DNA of 64,000 bases from Bacteroidota bacterium (lineage in GTDB: Bacteria > Bacteroidota > Bacteroidia > Chitinophagales > BACL12). Below, one piece after another: positions 34,865 to 43,254 of the stretch. Position 1 is the stretch's first letter; the number at the start of each line of letters is the position of its first letter. Position numbers and translations under genes: made by a program. The stretch spans positions 1 to 64,000 of the forward strand of contig JAKQVC010000064.1 in assembly GCA_029571985.1 (NCBI GenBank). The letters are read 5' to 3'. Below the pieces are notes generated by a model, which saw only the letters and a program-made list of their open reading frames with translations, ran no database searches and was not told the origin of the DNA.

Positions 34865-34896
34865 CAAAAATACAATTCCTTATAAATTTGTCAAAA
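34865..34896 (-). promoter_or_regulatory. Promoter of the SGNH-like T9SS gene
   Basis: The minus strand has -33 TTTTG (34892-34896), exactly 19 bp, then -7 TATTTTTG (34865-34872). This is a textbook Bacteroidota promoter. The leader to the ATG at 34809 is about 50 nt. Confidence 0.75.
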
Positions 34897-34927
34897 CGCA
34901 GGTATTTTGTGACATACCGTTTATCCA

Positions 34928-35563
34928 CTACGGGTAAACAGCGCCATCTGACAAGCAACCGAGCACTTTATATTTACTGGACAGGATGGTTTGACAAGTT
35001 TCAGCATCCTCTTTGATAACCCTGAAAGGGAATTTTCCGCTACTGTGAATGAACCAGATATCGTCATCTTGCTTGCGAATAAATCCGGTATGATTATCCA
35101 GGCCGATAATATACAATCTGTCACCATGATGCCGGATAAACGAAAACATTGTATCCTGCTCAACTGCATTGTAGCGGGTAATAAAGGTTTCCTGAACCTG
35201 GTTTTTAATCATCTCTTCAGAAGCACATTGTGCCATTTGAATCCGGTCAACGGGCATATGCATGTCTTCAATAAGTGTGGTAACAAAATAGCCACAGGCA
35301 ATGGCGCCTTCACCCGGAATTTGTGACGTGCCGTTAAAATCCCATTTTGTACCAAGCCAATAGGGAAACAGGGTGTCGAAAGCATGTAACATTTCCTGCG
35401 GTGTTTCAGGTGTAGATAATTGCAGCTGTATTTTTGCATAATCAGCTGCACTATAACTGGAGCGATACCACGGTGCTAAAAAGGGATAAGTATATATCAT
35501 CCATCCCAAAATGCCCACGGCCATCAGGCTAAGCACCAAACATATGCGCAAAAAAGTTTTCAT
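34928..35563 (-). CDS. Membrane-anchored Cys/His peptidase-like protein
   Basis: 211 aa from the ATG at 35563 (MKTFLRICLVLSLMAVGILGWM), a signal anchor. The frame to 35587 adds 8 residues. The rest looks like a papain-type fold with a Cys in AIACGYFVTTLIEDM (C90), a His in GLDNHTGFI (H158) and a second His in WFIHSSG (H173). This order is like NlpC/P60, CHAP or transglutaminase-like enzymes acting in the periplasm. The exact family is not certain. It is a lone gene near the T9SS cargo genes. Confidence 0.75.
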   Translation of the reverse strand: MKTFLRICLVLSLMAVGILGWMIYTYPFLAPWYRSSYSAADYAKIQLQLSTPETPQEMLHAFDTLFPYWLGTKWDFNGTSQIPGEGAIACGYFVTTLIEDMHMPVDRIQMAQCASEEMIKNQVQETFITRYNAVEQDTMFSFIRHHGDRLYIIGLDNHTGFIRKQDDDIWFIHSSGKFPFRVIKEDAETCQTILSSKYKVLGCLSDGAVYP

Positions 35564-35709
35564 GGTTAGCATCAGTTCCAGGTGCATGTGTGAAACACCT
35601 GATGGCAGGCCATAGGGTTTAGAAAATTTATAGATTGGTTGAGTTAAATATAAGACCTTGTTACAAACGCTGGCAGATACATTTTTTCTTATGTCTGCCG
35701 TAATTTTTT

Positions 35710-36792
35710 TCAGGACTGATACACATCAATCAGTTGACGGGTCAGGGTCGATTTATCAAAACGTGCTGCCTGTATGCGGCCTTTATTAATCATCTCCGTG
35801 CGTAATTCCGGATGCTGAATGGTTTTGCTGATCATTTGGGCAATGTGTGCTGCATCAGCCGGATTAAAATACAATGCGGCATCACCACCCACTTCAGGGA
35901 GGCTGCTCACATTTGATGTAATAACCGGACAACCAACTACCATACTTTCTAAAATTGGAATACCAAAGCCTTCATATAAACTTGGGTAAATAAAGAGTAA
36001 GGCTTTTGCATATAAAGCAGGCAAATGTTCAGTAGGCACATCCTGTAAAAACAGAAAATATTTTTCCAGATGATCAGATACCATGGCTGCTTTTACTTCA
36101 TCAGCATATCGCTTTCCTTGCCCAACAATTACACAAGGAATTCTATCTGATTCAGCCAAATGTTTATAAGCATGTACTACAGCTAACAGATTTTTTCTTT
36201 CTGTAACAGAGCCCACATACAACATAAACTGATTGGGTAAGGAATAAGTTGCAGGCAATGGTGCCGGCTGTCGGTAAAACAAATCATCACAGGTTTGATA
36301 AATGACCTGAATGCGTTCCGGGGCTGTGTGGTAAGTGGCTACAATATCCCGTTTAGTGCTTTCACTTGCCGCTACAATCACGTCGGCATGGTTTACCGCA
36401 AACTTGGTTTTCAGTTCATAAACTGTTCTGTCGACACCCGGGTAGTGATGTGGAAATAATCCAAATATTAAATCGTGAATGGTAACTACGCTTTTTACAT
36501 CGGCCTTATTGATGCTGAAGGGCAATTCATTGCTCAGGCCATGGAACACATCAATTTTATGCTTAATCATGTCCCGGCGAATGCCAAAGCTTCTCCATAC
36601 CGACCCTCTGCCTACAACAGTTTGCACTTGTGCGCTTGTTTCAAAAGGCAGGCGGTGACTGGCATTTGGTGTAAACAGGAAGTACTCGTGCTCAGGGTAT
36701 AGCGCAGCCAGATTTTTGACGACAGCTCTGCTATAATTGCCTAAACCGGTGGCATTCTGGAATATTCTTTTCGCATCAAATCCGATACGCAT
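35710..36792 (-). CDS. Glycosyltransferase family 4 (GT-B)
   Basis: 360 aa GT-B enzyme with the N-terminal IGFDAKRIFQNATGLGNY, VVTIHDLIFGLFPHHYPG and the linker VAASESTKRDIV. The C-terminal donor domain contains YVGSVTERKN and the EX7E-like YPSLYEGFGIPILESM. This is the family of bacterial mannosyl- and glucosyltransferases for polysaccharide or lipid-carrier sugar transfer in the cytosol. The sugar and acceptor are unknown. No wider polysaccharide cluster is here. It is separated from the next unit by a terminator. Confidence 0.94.
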   Translation of the reverse strand: MRIGFDAKRIFQNATGLGNYSRAVVKNLAALYPEHEYFLFTPNASHRLPFETSAQVQTVVGRGSVWRSFGIRRDMIKHKIDVFHGLSNELPFSINKADVKSVVTIHDLIFGLFPHHYPGVDRTVYELKTKFAVNHADVIVAASESTKRDIVATYHTAPERIQVIYQTCDDLFYRQPAPLPATYSLPNQFMLYVGSVTERKNLLAVVHAYKHLAESDRIPCVIVGQGKRYADEVKAAMVSDHLEKYFLFLQDVPTEHLPALYAKALLFIYPSLYEGFGIPILESMVVGCPVITSNVSSLPEVGGDAALYFNPADAAHIAQMISKTIQHPELRTEMINKGRIQAARFDKSTLTRQLIDVYQS

Positions 36793-36817
36793 AGGGCGAA
36801 GATACGGTATAGTACAT

Positions 36818-36847
36818 AAAAAAGCCCCGGTCTCCTCTCCCGGGGCT
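36818..36847 (-). terminator. Rho-independent terminator of the lysyl-oxidase-like gene
   Basis: The stem AGCCCCGG/CCGGGGCT (36823-36830 with 36840-36847) has six A on the left, which is a T run on the minus strand. It lies 22 nt past the stop at 36870. Confidence 0.85.
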
Positions 36848-36869
36848 CGTGTGTGTAAGCGGGATCTAC

Positions 36870-38990
36870 TTAATAGATCACATACTTACCCGACTGGCTG
36901 GCATCGCTGCCTGTCAGTTTATACATATAAATTCCTGCCGGCAGGTTTCCTTTTTCAATTGTGAAACGGTTGCCGTTTGTTTGTTGCATACTGATTGTAT
37001 TTCCATTGATATCGGTAAGCACCAATGTAAATGCATTGCCATTCGGATTATCGAAGGTCAGCTCAGCTGAAGTATTGAATGGATTTGGCTGCAGCATTAC
37101 CTGGAATGGATTTGTTGTGTAGAACTGAATATCACTTGGATCTTCAATTAAAACACAATTGTCGGTTAAGGCGGTTACCACTTCTTCAAAATCATCATTC
37201 ACAGCAGCCGTAAAATGTTTGATACAAATATTTGCCGGATAGGTAGCTGTATAGAAAATTCTGAATGTAGGTATAGGTTCAAAATGCACCTGATATGGAA
37301 TTTCATCATATCCTAAAGCGATTACCTCATCATCTGTGTATGACAATCTGAAATCAGAAGCATATGTTTCAGGACACAAATTGGCAACCGAATCAATCGT
37401 GATACCTTCCATGGTAAATTGCGTCGCCAGAACACGGGCACTTGGATTCAGACTATAAATATCCAGATAATTAAACATCGGATTAATAGCACCAATGCTG
37501 TAAGTAACGGTATCTGAAGTATTCATTAATTCAATAGGGAGACTACATAAATCGGCATCATGCGAAAAGCCTAAAGCCTCGTTAGCACAACCCATTACCA
37601 AGGCCGCATCAACCACATCAATATGGCTATCGTTATTCGCATCGTTACAAATATCTGCAATGATGGTATTGTCTAGAATTTCTTCCACATAAATACCGAC
37701 ATCGTCGTGCTGACGGGTAGTATCCAAATTCACATCACCGAGGTCATGCCATCCGTTGCAATTGCCTTCGCAGTCGTATTTAGCTGTCCCCCATATTTCG
37801 CCAAGGCAATCGATAAAAGTTGGGCAATCATCTACCATTTCGGCATTAATTACGCCATCTACATCGCGCCAGATATTAATACAACGCGAACGCCAGTTGT
37901 TCGACAAATTGGTTTCTACTCGACCATCCACATCCGGGTGATTGGTCCAGTTAACACGTGCAACAAATGTATAGGTGCCATCCGGAACATCGGTAATATC
38001 AATCCATTGACCGCCTGTGCCTAATCCGTACACATCATAACAACCGGAAGATATACCCATATCAGCACCGGTATATCCACCCATGCCACACAAATCCATT
38101 ACAGCAAATCCATTTTTATGGCCAACTGGAATTTCATTTCCGAGACTATCGTACAATAAGTACTCACCGTAATCGATATAGTGATTATGTCCGTGACAAG
38201 GATCAAAAACAAGGAATGGATTTTCAGCAGCAGTTCCGATATGATAATCTTCATCGCCGAGGTTCCATATTTTAATACCGAATTTAATGATGGTGCGCAT
38301 ACCGCTTCCGGTAAGTGAGCCTTCTTCGATATAACATTCGTTATAGGCGGCATCCGCATCTATAGTTCCGATTTGAAAATCTGATCCCCAGCCTGCGCCG
38401 ATATCTCCATCAAAATACGTTTCATCTAAAACAAGATCCGGACCTGTAGGACAATCGGGGTTACCCGGATATATACAGCTGCCATCATTTACCATAGCCA
38501 GCGGATTATAATTACAGGCATATGGATCGGTGCAGCCAGCTGGTTCGCCAATATAGGTAAGAGCCCACTCGATAGATTCCCCAACGCAATCTGTTTCAGC
38601 ATCACCTATGCGGATGTATATTTCGTCGCCGGCATTCAGGTTAGCTAACAATCTGGCCAAAAAATCGCAATAATCATCATTGTAGCCAAGTGTTCCTTCT
38701 GCCAATTCTGAGGGTACGAGACCATCGCAATAACTGTAGATATAGATTTTGGTATCGCACACATTGCCGAAACCACAAGTAGTGATCTCGTAGGTGCCTG
38801 AAGTTGGCACATTGAATACATACCAATAATCAGGTTCAGGCGCTGTGTAGGTGCCTGCTGTTACCGGAACAGCGGTGGCGCAATCCTCCCCAACAAAAAG
38901 AGGAGCGGCCTGAAGTTCTTGTCCGGCAAGCAAAAGCGCTAAAATACATGTGTACACAGGGAAAAACGGAGGAGTACGTTTGATTGTCAT
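36870..38990 (-). CDS. T9SS type A cargo with a lysyl-oxidase-like domain
   Basis: 706 aa, with a hydrophobic start (TCILALLLAGQELQAAP). A CUB/PPC-like N-terminal domain comes first, then CTDPYACNYNPLAM, a motif common in T9SS proteins. Residues about 185-375 hold a lysyl-oxidase-like domain with the copper-type His cluster CHGHNHY (H266, H268, H270), then VMDLCGMGGYTG and WIDITDVPDGTY. Dockerin-like Ca repeats (GDVNLDTTRQHDD, DANNDSHIDVVDAAL) and the sorting domain (LQPNPFNTSAE ... PAGIYMYKL) follow. It may cross-link surface or matrix protein by lysine oxidation; this is inference from the family. Confidence 0.87.
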   Translation of the reverse strand: MTIKRTPPFFPVYTCILALLLAGQELQAAPLFVGEDCATAVPVTAGTYTAPEPDYWYVFNVPTSGTYEITTCGFGNVCDTKIYIYSYCDGLVPSELAEGTLGYNDDYCDFLARLLANLNAGDEIYIRIGDAETDCVGESIEWALTYIGEPAGCTDPYACNYNPLAMVNDGSCIYPGNPDCPTGPDLVLDETYFDGDIGAGWGSDFQIGTIDADAAYNECYIEEGSLTGSGMRTIIKFGIKIWNLGDEDYHIGTAAENPFLVFDPCHGHNHYIDYGEYLLYDSLGNEIPVGHKNGFAVMDLCGMGGYTGADMGISSGCYDVYGLGTGGQWIDITDVPDGTYTFVARVNWTNHPDVDGRVETNLSNNWRSRCINIWRDVDGVINAEMVDDCPTFIDCLGEIWGTAKYDCEGNCNGWHDLGDVNLDTTRQHDDVGIYVEEILDNTIIADICNDANNDSHIDVVDAALVMGCANEALGFSHDADLCSLPIELMNTSDTVTYSIGAINPMFNYLDIYSLNPSARVLATQFTMEGITIDSVANLCPETYASDFRLSYTDDEVIALGYDEIPYQVHFEPIPTFRIFYTATYPANICIKHFTAAVNDDFEEVVTALTDNCVLIEDPSDIQFYTTNPFQVMLQPNPFNTSAELTFDNPNGNAFTLVLTDINGNTISMQQTNGNRFTIEKGNLPAGIYMYKLTGSDASQSGKYVIY

Positions 38991-39077
38991 TCGGCTGAGT
39001 TTTCTACCCTAAATATACGATTTTCTCAATTCCAAGCATAAATATGCATAGCATAGAGCAAAAATGCAGAGCCAGGA

Positions 39078-39440
39078 TTAGCCTTTTTGAGCCAGCGCCG
39101 CGGCCACTGCAGCAATCACCTTGGGGGCGTTTCCGATGTAAATCTGTTGATCAATGATAAATACCGGACGTTTGAGAAAGGTATATTCTTCCAGGATATA
39201 CTTGCGATAATCTTTTTCGGTAAGTGCCATCTGATTAAGTCCAAGTGCCCTGTACTTAAGCGCAACCCGGCTGAATAAAGCCTCATAACTCCCAGCCAGT
39301 TTTTTCATGGCATCTAATTGTTTGGCTGTAATGGGTTCCGTTTTAATATCCTGCAATCGAAAGGGAAAGCGATTTACCTTCAACTCTTTCATTATTCTGG
39401 CACAGGTGCTGCAGGAGGAGAGATAATATAATTCCATCAT
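39078..39440 (-). CDS. ArsC/Spx-family thioredoxin-fold protein
   Basis: 120 aa with the N-terminal redox motif SSCSTCARIMKEL (C10, C13) and, near the end, FLKRPVFIIDQQIYIGN, the cis-Pro area of ArsC-like folds. It resembles Spx/MgsR and arsenate-reductase-like proteins. The CxxC favours the Spx-like group over classic ArsC, which uses one N-terminal Cys, but its role here is not known. It starts 15 nt behind yihY in the same direction. Met1-Met2 are both possible starts. Confidence 0.88.
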   Translation of the reverse strand: MMELYYLSSCSTCARIMKELKVNRFPFRLQDIKTEPITAKQLDAMKKLAGSYEALFSRVALKYRALGLNQMALTEKDYRKYILEEYTFLKRPVFIIDQQIYIGNAPKVIAAVAAALAQKG

Positions 39441-39455
39441 ATCAACCGGTTACAT

Positions 39456-40418
39456 TTATAAAGTTGATTCATCTTCATTTGACAGAACTCGCGAACGAAG
39501 TACTTTGTTCACCGTAATGCTATTATTAATCTCAAATCCAACAAGCAACACGAGCGAATTGAGGTTGATCCATAACATGAGCACAATCAGTGTTCCGATA
39601 GAGCCGTACACTTCATTATATAAAATCAGGTTGTTAGCCACATACCCAAATATCAGCGAAGCCAGGATGCTCATCACCGTGGCAAACGTGGCTCCGGGTG
39701 TAATAAATCGCCAGCGGGCTTTTACGGCCGGACCATAATAATAGATGAATGATATCCCCAGAAAAAACAACAATAGTAAAATGGCATATTTCACTAACGT
39801 AATAAACCAGACACCGGTGCTGTCTTTCCAATTGATTAAATCGCCAATCCAATCAACAAAATGGTCGCCCATAATAATCATGATTAACGATGCAATAAAC
39901 AGGAGGAATAAATATAAAGTTAATCTCAGTGCGGCGAATCTGTTTCTCCAAAATCCTCTTCTGGCATAAATCGCATGTTCCTTGTTGAAGGTAAGCAACA
40001 ACATCCTAACGCCATTTGTGCTGAAGTAAAATGCCAGAATAAAACCTAAGGATAATAAACCACCGCGTTTAATACTGGTAATACCTGTAATGGTGGATTC
40101 CAAAAAAGAATAACCGCTATCAGGTAAAACACCCTGAAAGAATTTATGAATACTTAAATCAAGTCCCTGTATTGGAATATACGGGATGAGCGTAAACAAA
40201 AAGATAATACTGGGAAAAATGGCCAGCAGGAAATTAAAACTGATGGCTGCTGCGCGCACAGGAAGTTGATCGCGTCTGATTTCCTGCCGAAAAAACACAA
40301 CAACATCGTAAATAGGTATCCCCGCGAAACCCGGCAAACTGGTACGCTGCGTAAACCCAATAAATTTTGCATATTTACTGCGTGCGAGTCGGCGAAAGGC
40401 TTCAGGTATCGGGTTCAT
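39456..40418 (-). CDS. YihY/UPF0761 family inner-membrane protein
   Basis: 320 aa from the ATG at 40418 (MNPIPEAFRRLARSK). The frame runs back to 40547, but those 43 residues do not look like this family and overlap the cytochrome gene. There are about six membrane helices, with LPVRAAAISFNFLLAIFP (the YihY signature region), then FLFTLIPYIPIQ, LLSLGFILAFYFS and LILYNEVYGSIGTLIVLMLWINLNS. The protein is a putative transporter or BrkB-like protein of unknown substrate. The acidic C-terminus ends SNEDESTL. Confidence 0.93.
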   Translation of the reverse strand: MNPIPEAFRRLARSKYAKFIGFTQRTSLPGFAGIPIYDVVVFFRQEIRRDQLPVRAAAISFNFLLAIFPSIIFLFTLIPYIPIQGLDLSIHKFFQGVLPDSGYSFLESTITGITSIKRGGLLSLGFILAFYFSTNGVRMLLLTFNKEHAIYARRGFWRNRFAALRLTLYLFLLFIASLIMIIMGDHFVDWIGDLINWKDSTGVWFITLVKYAILLLLFFLGISFIYYYGPAVKARWRFITPGATFATVMSILASLIFGYVANNLILYNEVYGSIGTLIVLMLWINLNSLVLLVGFEINNSITVNKVLRSRVLSNEDESTL

Positions 40419-40464
40419 AAAGTTAACCGGCGCAAAGTTACCGAATTTACCGGCTTCCTCCTGT

Positions 40465-42363
40465 TCAGATGGCACGCAGCTTTTGACCCAGCATGACCAC
40501 CTCCTTTTCGGCAGGATAATAGCGTTCAAGATAATCGAGTTCAACACGCGCCTTACTTTTTTGTCTCGACTGGATATAGAGCTCTGTTAACTTCAAACGG
40601 GCTATCAGGTAATCCGGATTTAATCGGATGGCATTTATATAACAGGATTCTGCCTGTTGCATATCTCCTCTTGCACTCAGCAACACACCCAGATTATTCC
40701 ATGCTTTTTCATACTGCGGATTTTCAGCAATGATTTTTCTGTATAATGCTTCACCCGCATTTACATTACCTGTAAACACGAATGCCGTTGCTTCCTTAAA
40801 CAGAAAATCCAGATTAAGTGGTTGCTGTTCAACGGCATACTGGAAATAGGTCAAGGCTTCTGCAAATTTTGCTTTACCTAAATACGCCTCACCAATTCTG
40901 TAGGCTGTCCACGCATCCACATCATCCATCTCAGGTGCCATGCCAACAATCCGGTCGTAATCATTCGTCAGATAATATAAATGTATATTTACCGCACGCA
41001 GCGCATCTGACATCTTACCGGCTTTTTTAATGTAATAGCGCGCCGAATCCAGTAAGGATGGGTCTTTGGTAAAACTTTCATAATAATGCAGATAGCCCCG
41101 TGCCATCGTGATAGGTTCCGGATGCACATCTGTCAAACATTTTAAACCCTGAAATGTGCCTTCTTTTTTAATGCTTTCTTTTCCGGGAATCTGAATTTTA
41201 TGGTCACTGATGGATACATGCGGAATGTCAACAGAACCAGATTTCGGCAAGTGACAACTGCTGCAATCATCCATTATTGCATTTCGCTCTGCAACAGGTG
41301 CTTTGCAGGTGGTTGTATTTGGGGTATGACATTGTTTACATGGCGCATTAAATTGCTCACGCGGTGTTTCCTTTACCGTGAGGTGCGGATTATGGCAGGT
41401 AATACAACTTATTTTTTGTGATGTAATATAACATTTCGATTGCAATAACCTGTCGGCCTGAGACGCCATTAAAAATTTATCATTCGCACCATCATACACC
41501 GGTAAAAACACATTCCAATGATCGCTTATCTGATCGCCCGGTTTAAAATCAAAAAAACTTGAACCGGGATGCAATACGTTCACACCCTGCAAATGACAGC
41601 GCATGCACAATTGATTTTGCAATGCAGTCGATAATTTTCGCGGATTTACAATACTATAATCTGTCTGCCTGGCTGTATCAACCAATTTTCCGGAACTCAC
41701 CTGCGCAATATGTAAACTGCCGGGGCCATGACACCGTTCGCAATCAATACCGGAGGGCACTTTTGAATATTTATTCACCGAACCTGCCACCAAATCAGGT
41801 AATCCATTATGACAGGTCATACATTCAGCTTCAATGACCCGCGAAAAACGCGAATTAAATCCACCTGACATCCCGGGTGCTAAATCCCATTGTTTCTTTT
41901 GCGTATAAAATGTAATCGGCGCCTGATACAAATATCCATTTACCTGCAGCATATGCGAATTCGTGTGCTGTCCGCTGCCAATAATATAATCGATGCGTTC
42001 TGTGCGTTGATGAATCGTATCGGCTCCGTCTAAACGAAATTCCATGATCATCAGGTGATCATCCTTCCAGAAAGGGCGGTAATAGAAATTGTTTACGCTG
42101 TCATACACAATAGCATGTTCATCAAAAATACCTGCACTTTTTTGACGAGTAGCTTTATCAAAACTCAAACCCATTCCGGTATGCACAAATGTGGCGTGCT
42201 TATCGGCATGGCACAATTTGCACGTTTCCATTCCCACATATTGAACCGTATCATTTTGATTGAGCCACTCACTCTCCTCATCCCGCACATCCTCATCAGC
42301 ACCACATCTGGTGAGTAAGGCCATTAAAGTCCCCAGTGAAATAATAAGTACCAGCGAACGCAT
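40465..42363 (-). CDS. Heptaheme c-type cytochrome with TPR tail
   Basis: 632 aa. After a signal peptide there are seven CXXCH heme sites at 48, 181, 208, 253, 320, 342 and 367 (for example CKLCH, CERCH, CITCH, CSSCH). Several distal His are present (HTNSH, HVSISDH). About residues 470-620 form TPR-like helix pairs (AWTAYRIGEAYLGKA, AWNNLGVLLSARGD), perhaps for docking. It resembles the cytochrome c554/multiheme group, some members of which are reductases, but the reaction is unknown. It would be periplasmic or membrane-bound. The Cys before the acidic stretch (LTRCGAD) is a poor lipobox. It heads a three-gene run with yihY and the ArsC-like gene. Confidence 0.93.
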   Translation of the reverse strand: MRSLVLIISLGTLMALLTRCGADEDVRDEESEWLNQNDTVQYVGMETCKLCHADKHATFVHTGMGLSFDKATRQKSAGIFDEHAIVYDSVNNFYYRPFWKDDHLMIMEFRLDGADTIHQRTERIDYIIGSGQHTNSHMLQVNGYLYQAPITFYTQKKQWDLAPGMSGGFNSRFSRVIEAECMTCHNGLPDLVAGSVNKYSKVPSGIDCERCHGPGSLHIAQVSSGKLVDTARQTDYSIVNPRKLSTALQNQLCMRCHLQGVNVLHPGSSFFDFKPGDQISDHWNVFLPVYDGANDKFLMASQADRLLQSKCYITSQKISCITCHNPHLTVKETPREQFNAPCKQCHTPNTTTCKAPVAERNAIMDDCSSCHLPKSGSVDIPHVSISDHKIQIPGKESIKKEGTFQGLKCLTDVHPEPITMARGYLHYYESFTKDPSLLDSARYYIKKAGKMSDALRAVNIHLYYLTNDYDRIVGMAPEMDDVDAWTAYRIGEAYLGKAKFAEALTYFQYAVEQQPLNLDFLFKEATAFVFTGNVNAGEALYRKIIAENPQYEKAWNNLGVLLSARGDMQQAESCYINAIRLNPDYLIARLKLTELYIQSRQKSKARVELDYLERYYPAEKEVVMLGQKLRAI

Positions 42364-42524
42364 GTGGTGTAAAAATAGTGCTATATGCCGAAAACATACT
42401 TATCGTAAAGGTTTTGGGCAAGATGTATGTACAGTCGCACAGCGCATGGTTCTGACCCGCATTGTTGTTCCGGTCACGTGCGTCCGTTACGCTTCGTGTA
42501 CCCTGTCGTGTAACTGAGGTACGA

Positions 42525-42935
42525 TCAGGTATCTAAGAACACGTTTTTCCAACGCGGTTCAGGGATCATGCACGACGCCCGTTTGCCGAACCAACGATAT
42601 CGGTTTCGCGCCACGAAGCGATAAACAGGGTCTCGTATAAACGCCGGAAAAACAAATAGGGCTTGCAAAAGCGGATATGGAAATCGCAATTTTCCGGCAA
42701 TGCGCAGAACAGCGCCGGAATAGGTATAAAACTTTCCTTTTTCGTACAGAATTATACTATCTACATCTCCCGAAAAAGCATGTTCCAGAAAAAAATTTTG
42801 TGCAAATGCACCTTGCAGGGTAGCCATTTTAAAATACTGCGACTTATCATTATTCAGTACACGTTGCACTGAGGCATTGCATAAATTGCACACACCGTCA
42901 AAAAAGATAATGGCTTCAGGTTCTGTAACACTCAT
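42525..42935 (-). CDS. DCC family thiol-disulfide oxidoreductase (DUF393)
   Basis: 136 aa. The start motif FFDGVCNLCNASV carries CxxC (C16, C19), the mark of the DCC family (DUF393), small proteins thought to have a thioredoxin-like role. Further blocks, KGKFYTYSGAVLRIAG and YRFVARNRYRWFGKR, fit. The ATG at 42935 overlaps the stop of the rhodanese gene as ATGA. The longer frame to 42956 is not needed. It is the second gene of a coupled pair. Confidence 0.92.
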   Translation of the reverse strand: MSVTEPEAIIFFDGVCNLCNASVQRVLNNDKSQYFKMATLQGAFAQNFFLEHAFSGDVDSIILYEKGKFYTYSGAVLRIAGKLRFPYPLLQALFVFPAFIRDPVYRFVARNRYRWFGKRASCMIPEPRWKNVFLDT

Positions 42936-43234
42936 CCCGGAAACTTCGCCTGCCATTCGAGCATGCCGCCAATTAAATTGCGTACGTTCGTAAAGCCGGA
43001 TTGCATCATCATCATTTTAGCTGTATTACTCCGCACTCCGGAGCGACAATGCACTATAATTTCACGATCTTTTTCATCGTCGAAATCATACATCCGCATA
43101 GGCACGGTGCTTAAAGGAATATGCACTGCACCAATATTAAATTCCTGATATTCATGTTGTTCGCGCACATCGATAATGAGCAAATCTTCACCTGCATCCA
43201 TGCGCTGTTTTAATTCTTCTACTGTAATGTCCAT
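42932..43234 (-). CDS. Rhodanese-like domain protein
   Basis: 100 aa single rhodanese domain: LLIIDVREQHEYQEFNIGAVHIPL, then the active-site loop VHCRSGVRS with the catalytic Cys C63, then MLEWQ. Such proteins carry sulfur as persulfide or act as a binding module. It is cytosolic, with no signal. It lies 20 nt behind the T9SS gene and is coupled to the DCC gene by ATGA, giving a small thiol/sulfur pair. Confidence 0.95.
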   Translation of the reverse strand: MDITVEELKQRMDAGEDLLIIDVREQHEYQEFNIGAVHIPLSTVPMRMYDFDDEKDREIIVHCRSGVRSNTAKMMMMQSGFTNVRNLIGGMLEWQAKFPG

Positions 43235-43254
43235 ATGCCTGTAGTATGCTGAAT

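Noticed and set aside
40419-40547. N-terminal extension of YihY
   Set aside because: It overlaps the end of the cytochrome gene and does not match the family; the ATG at 40418 gives the normal start.
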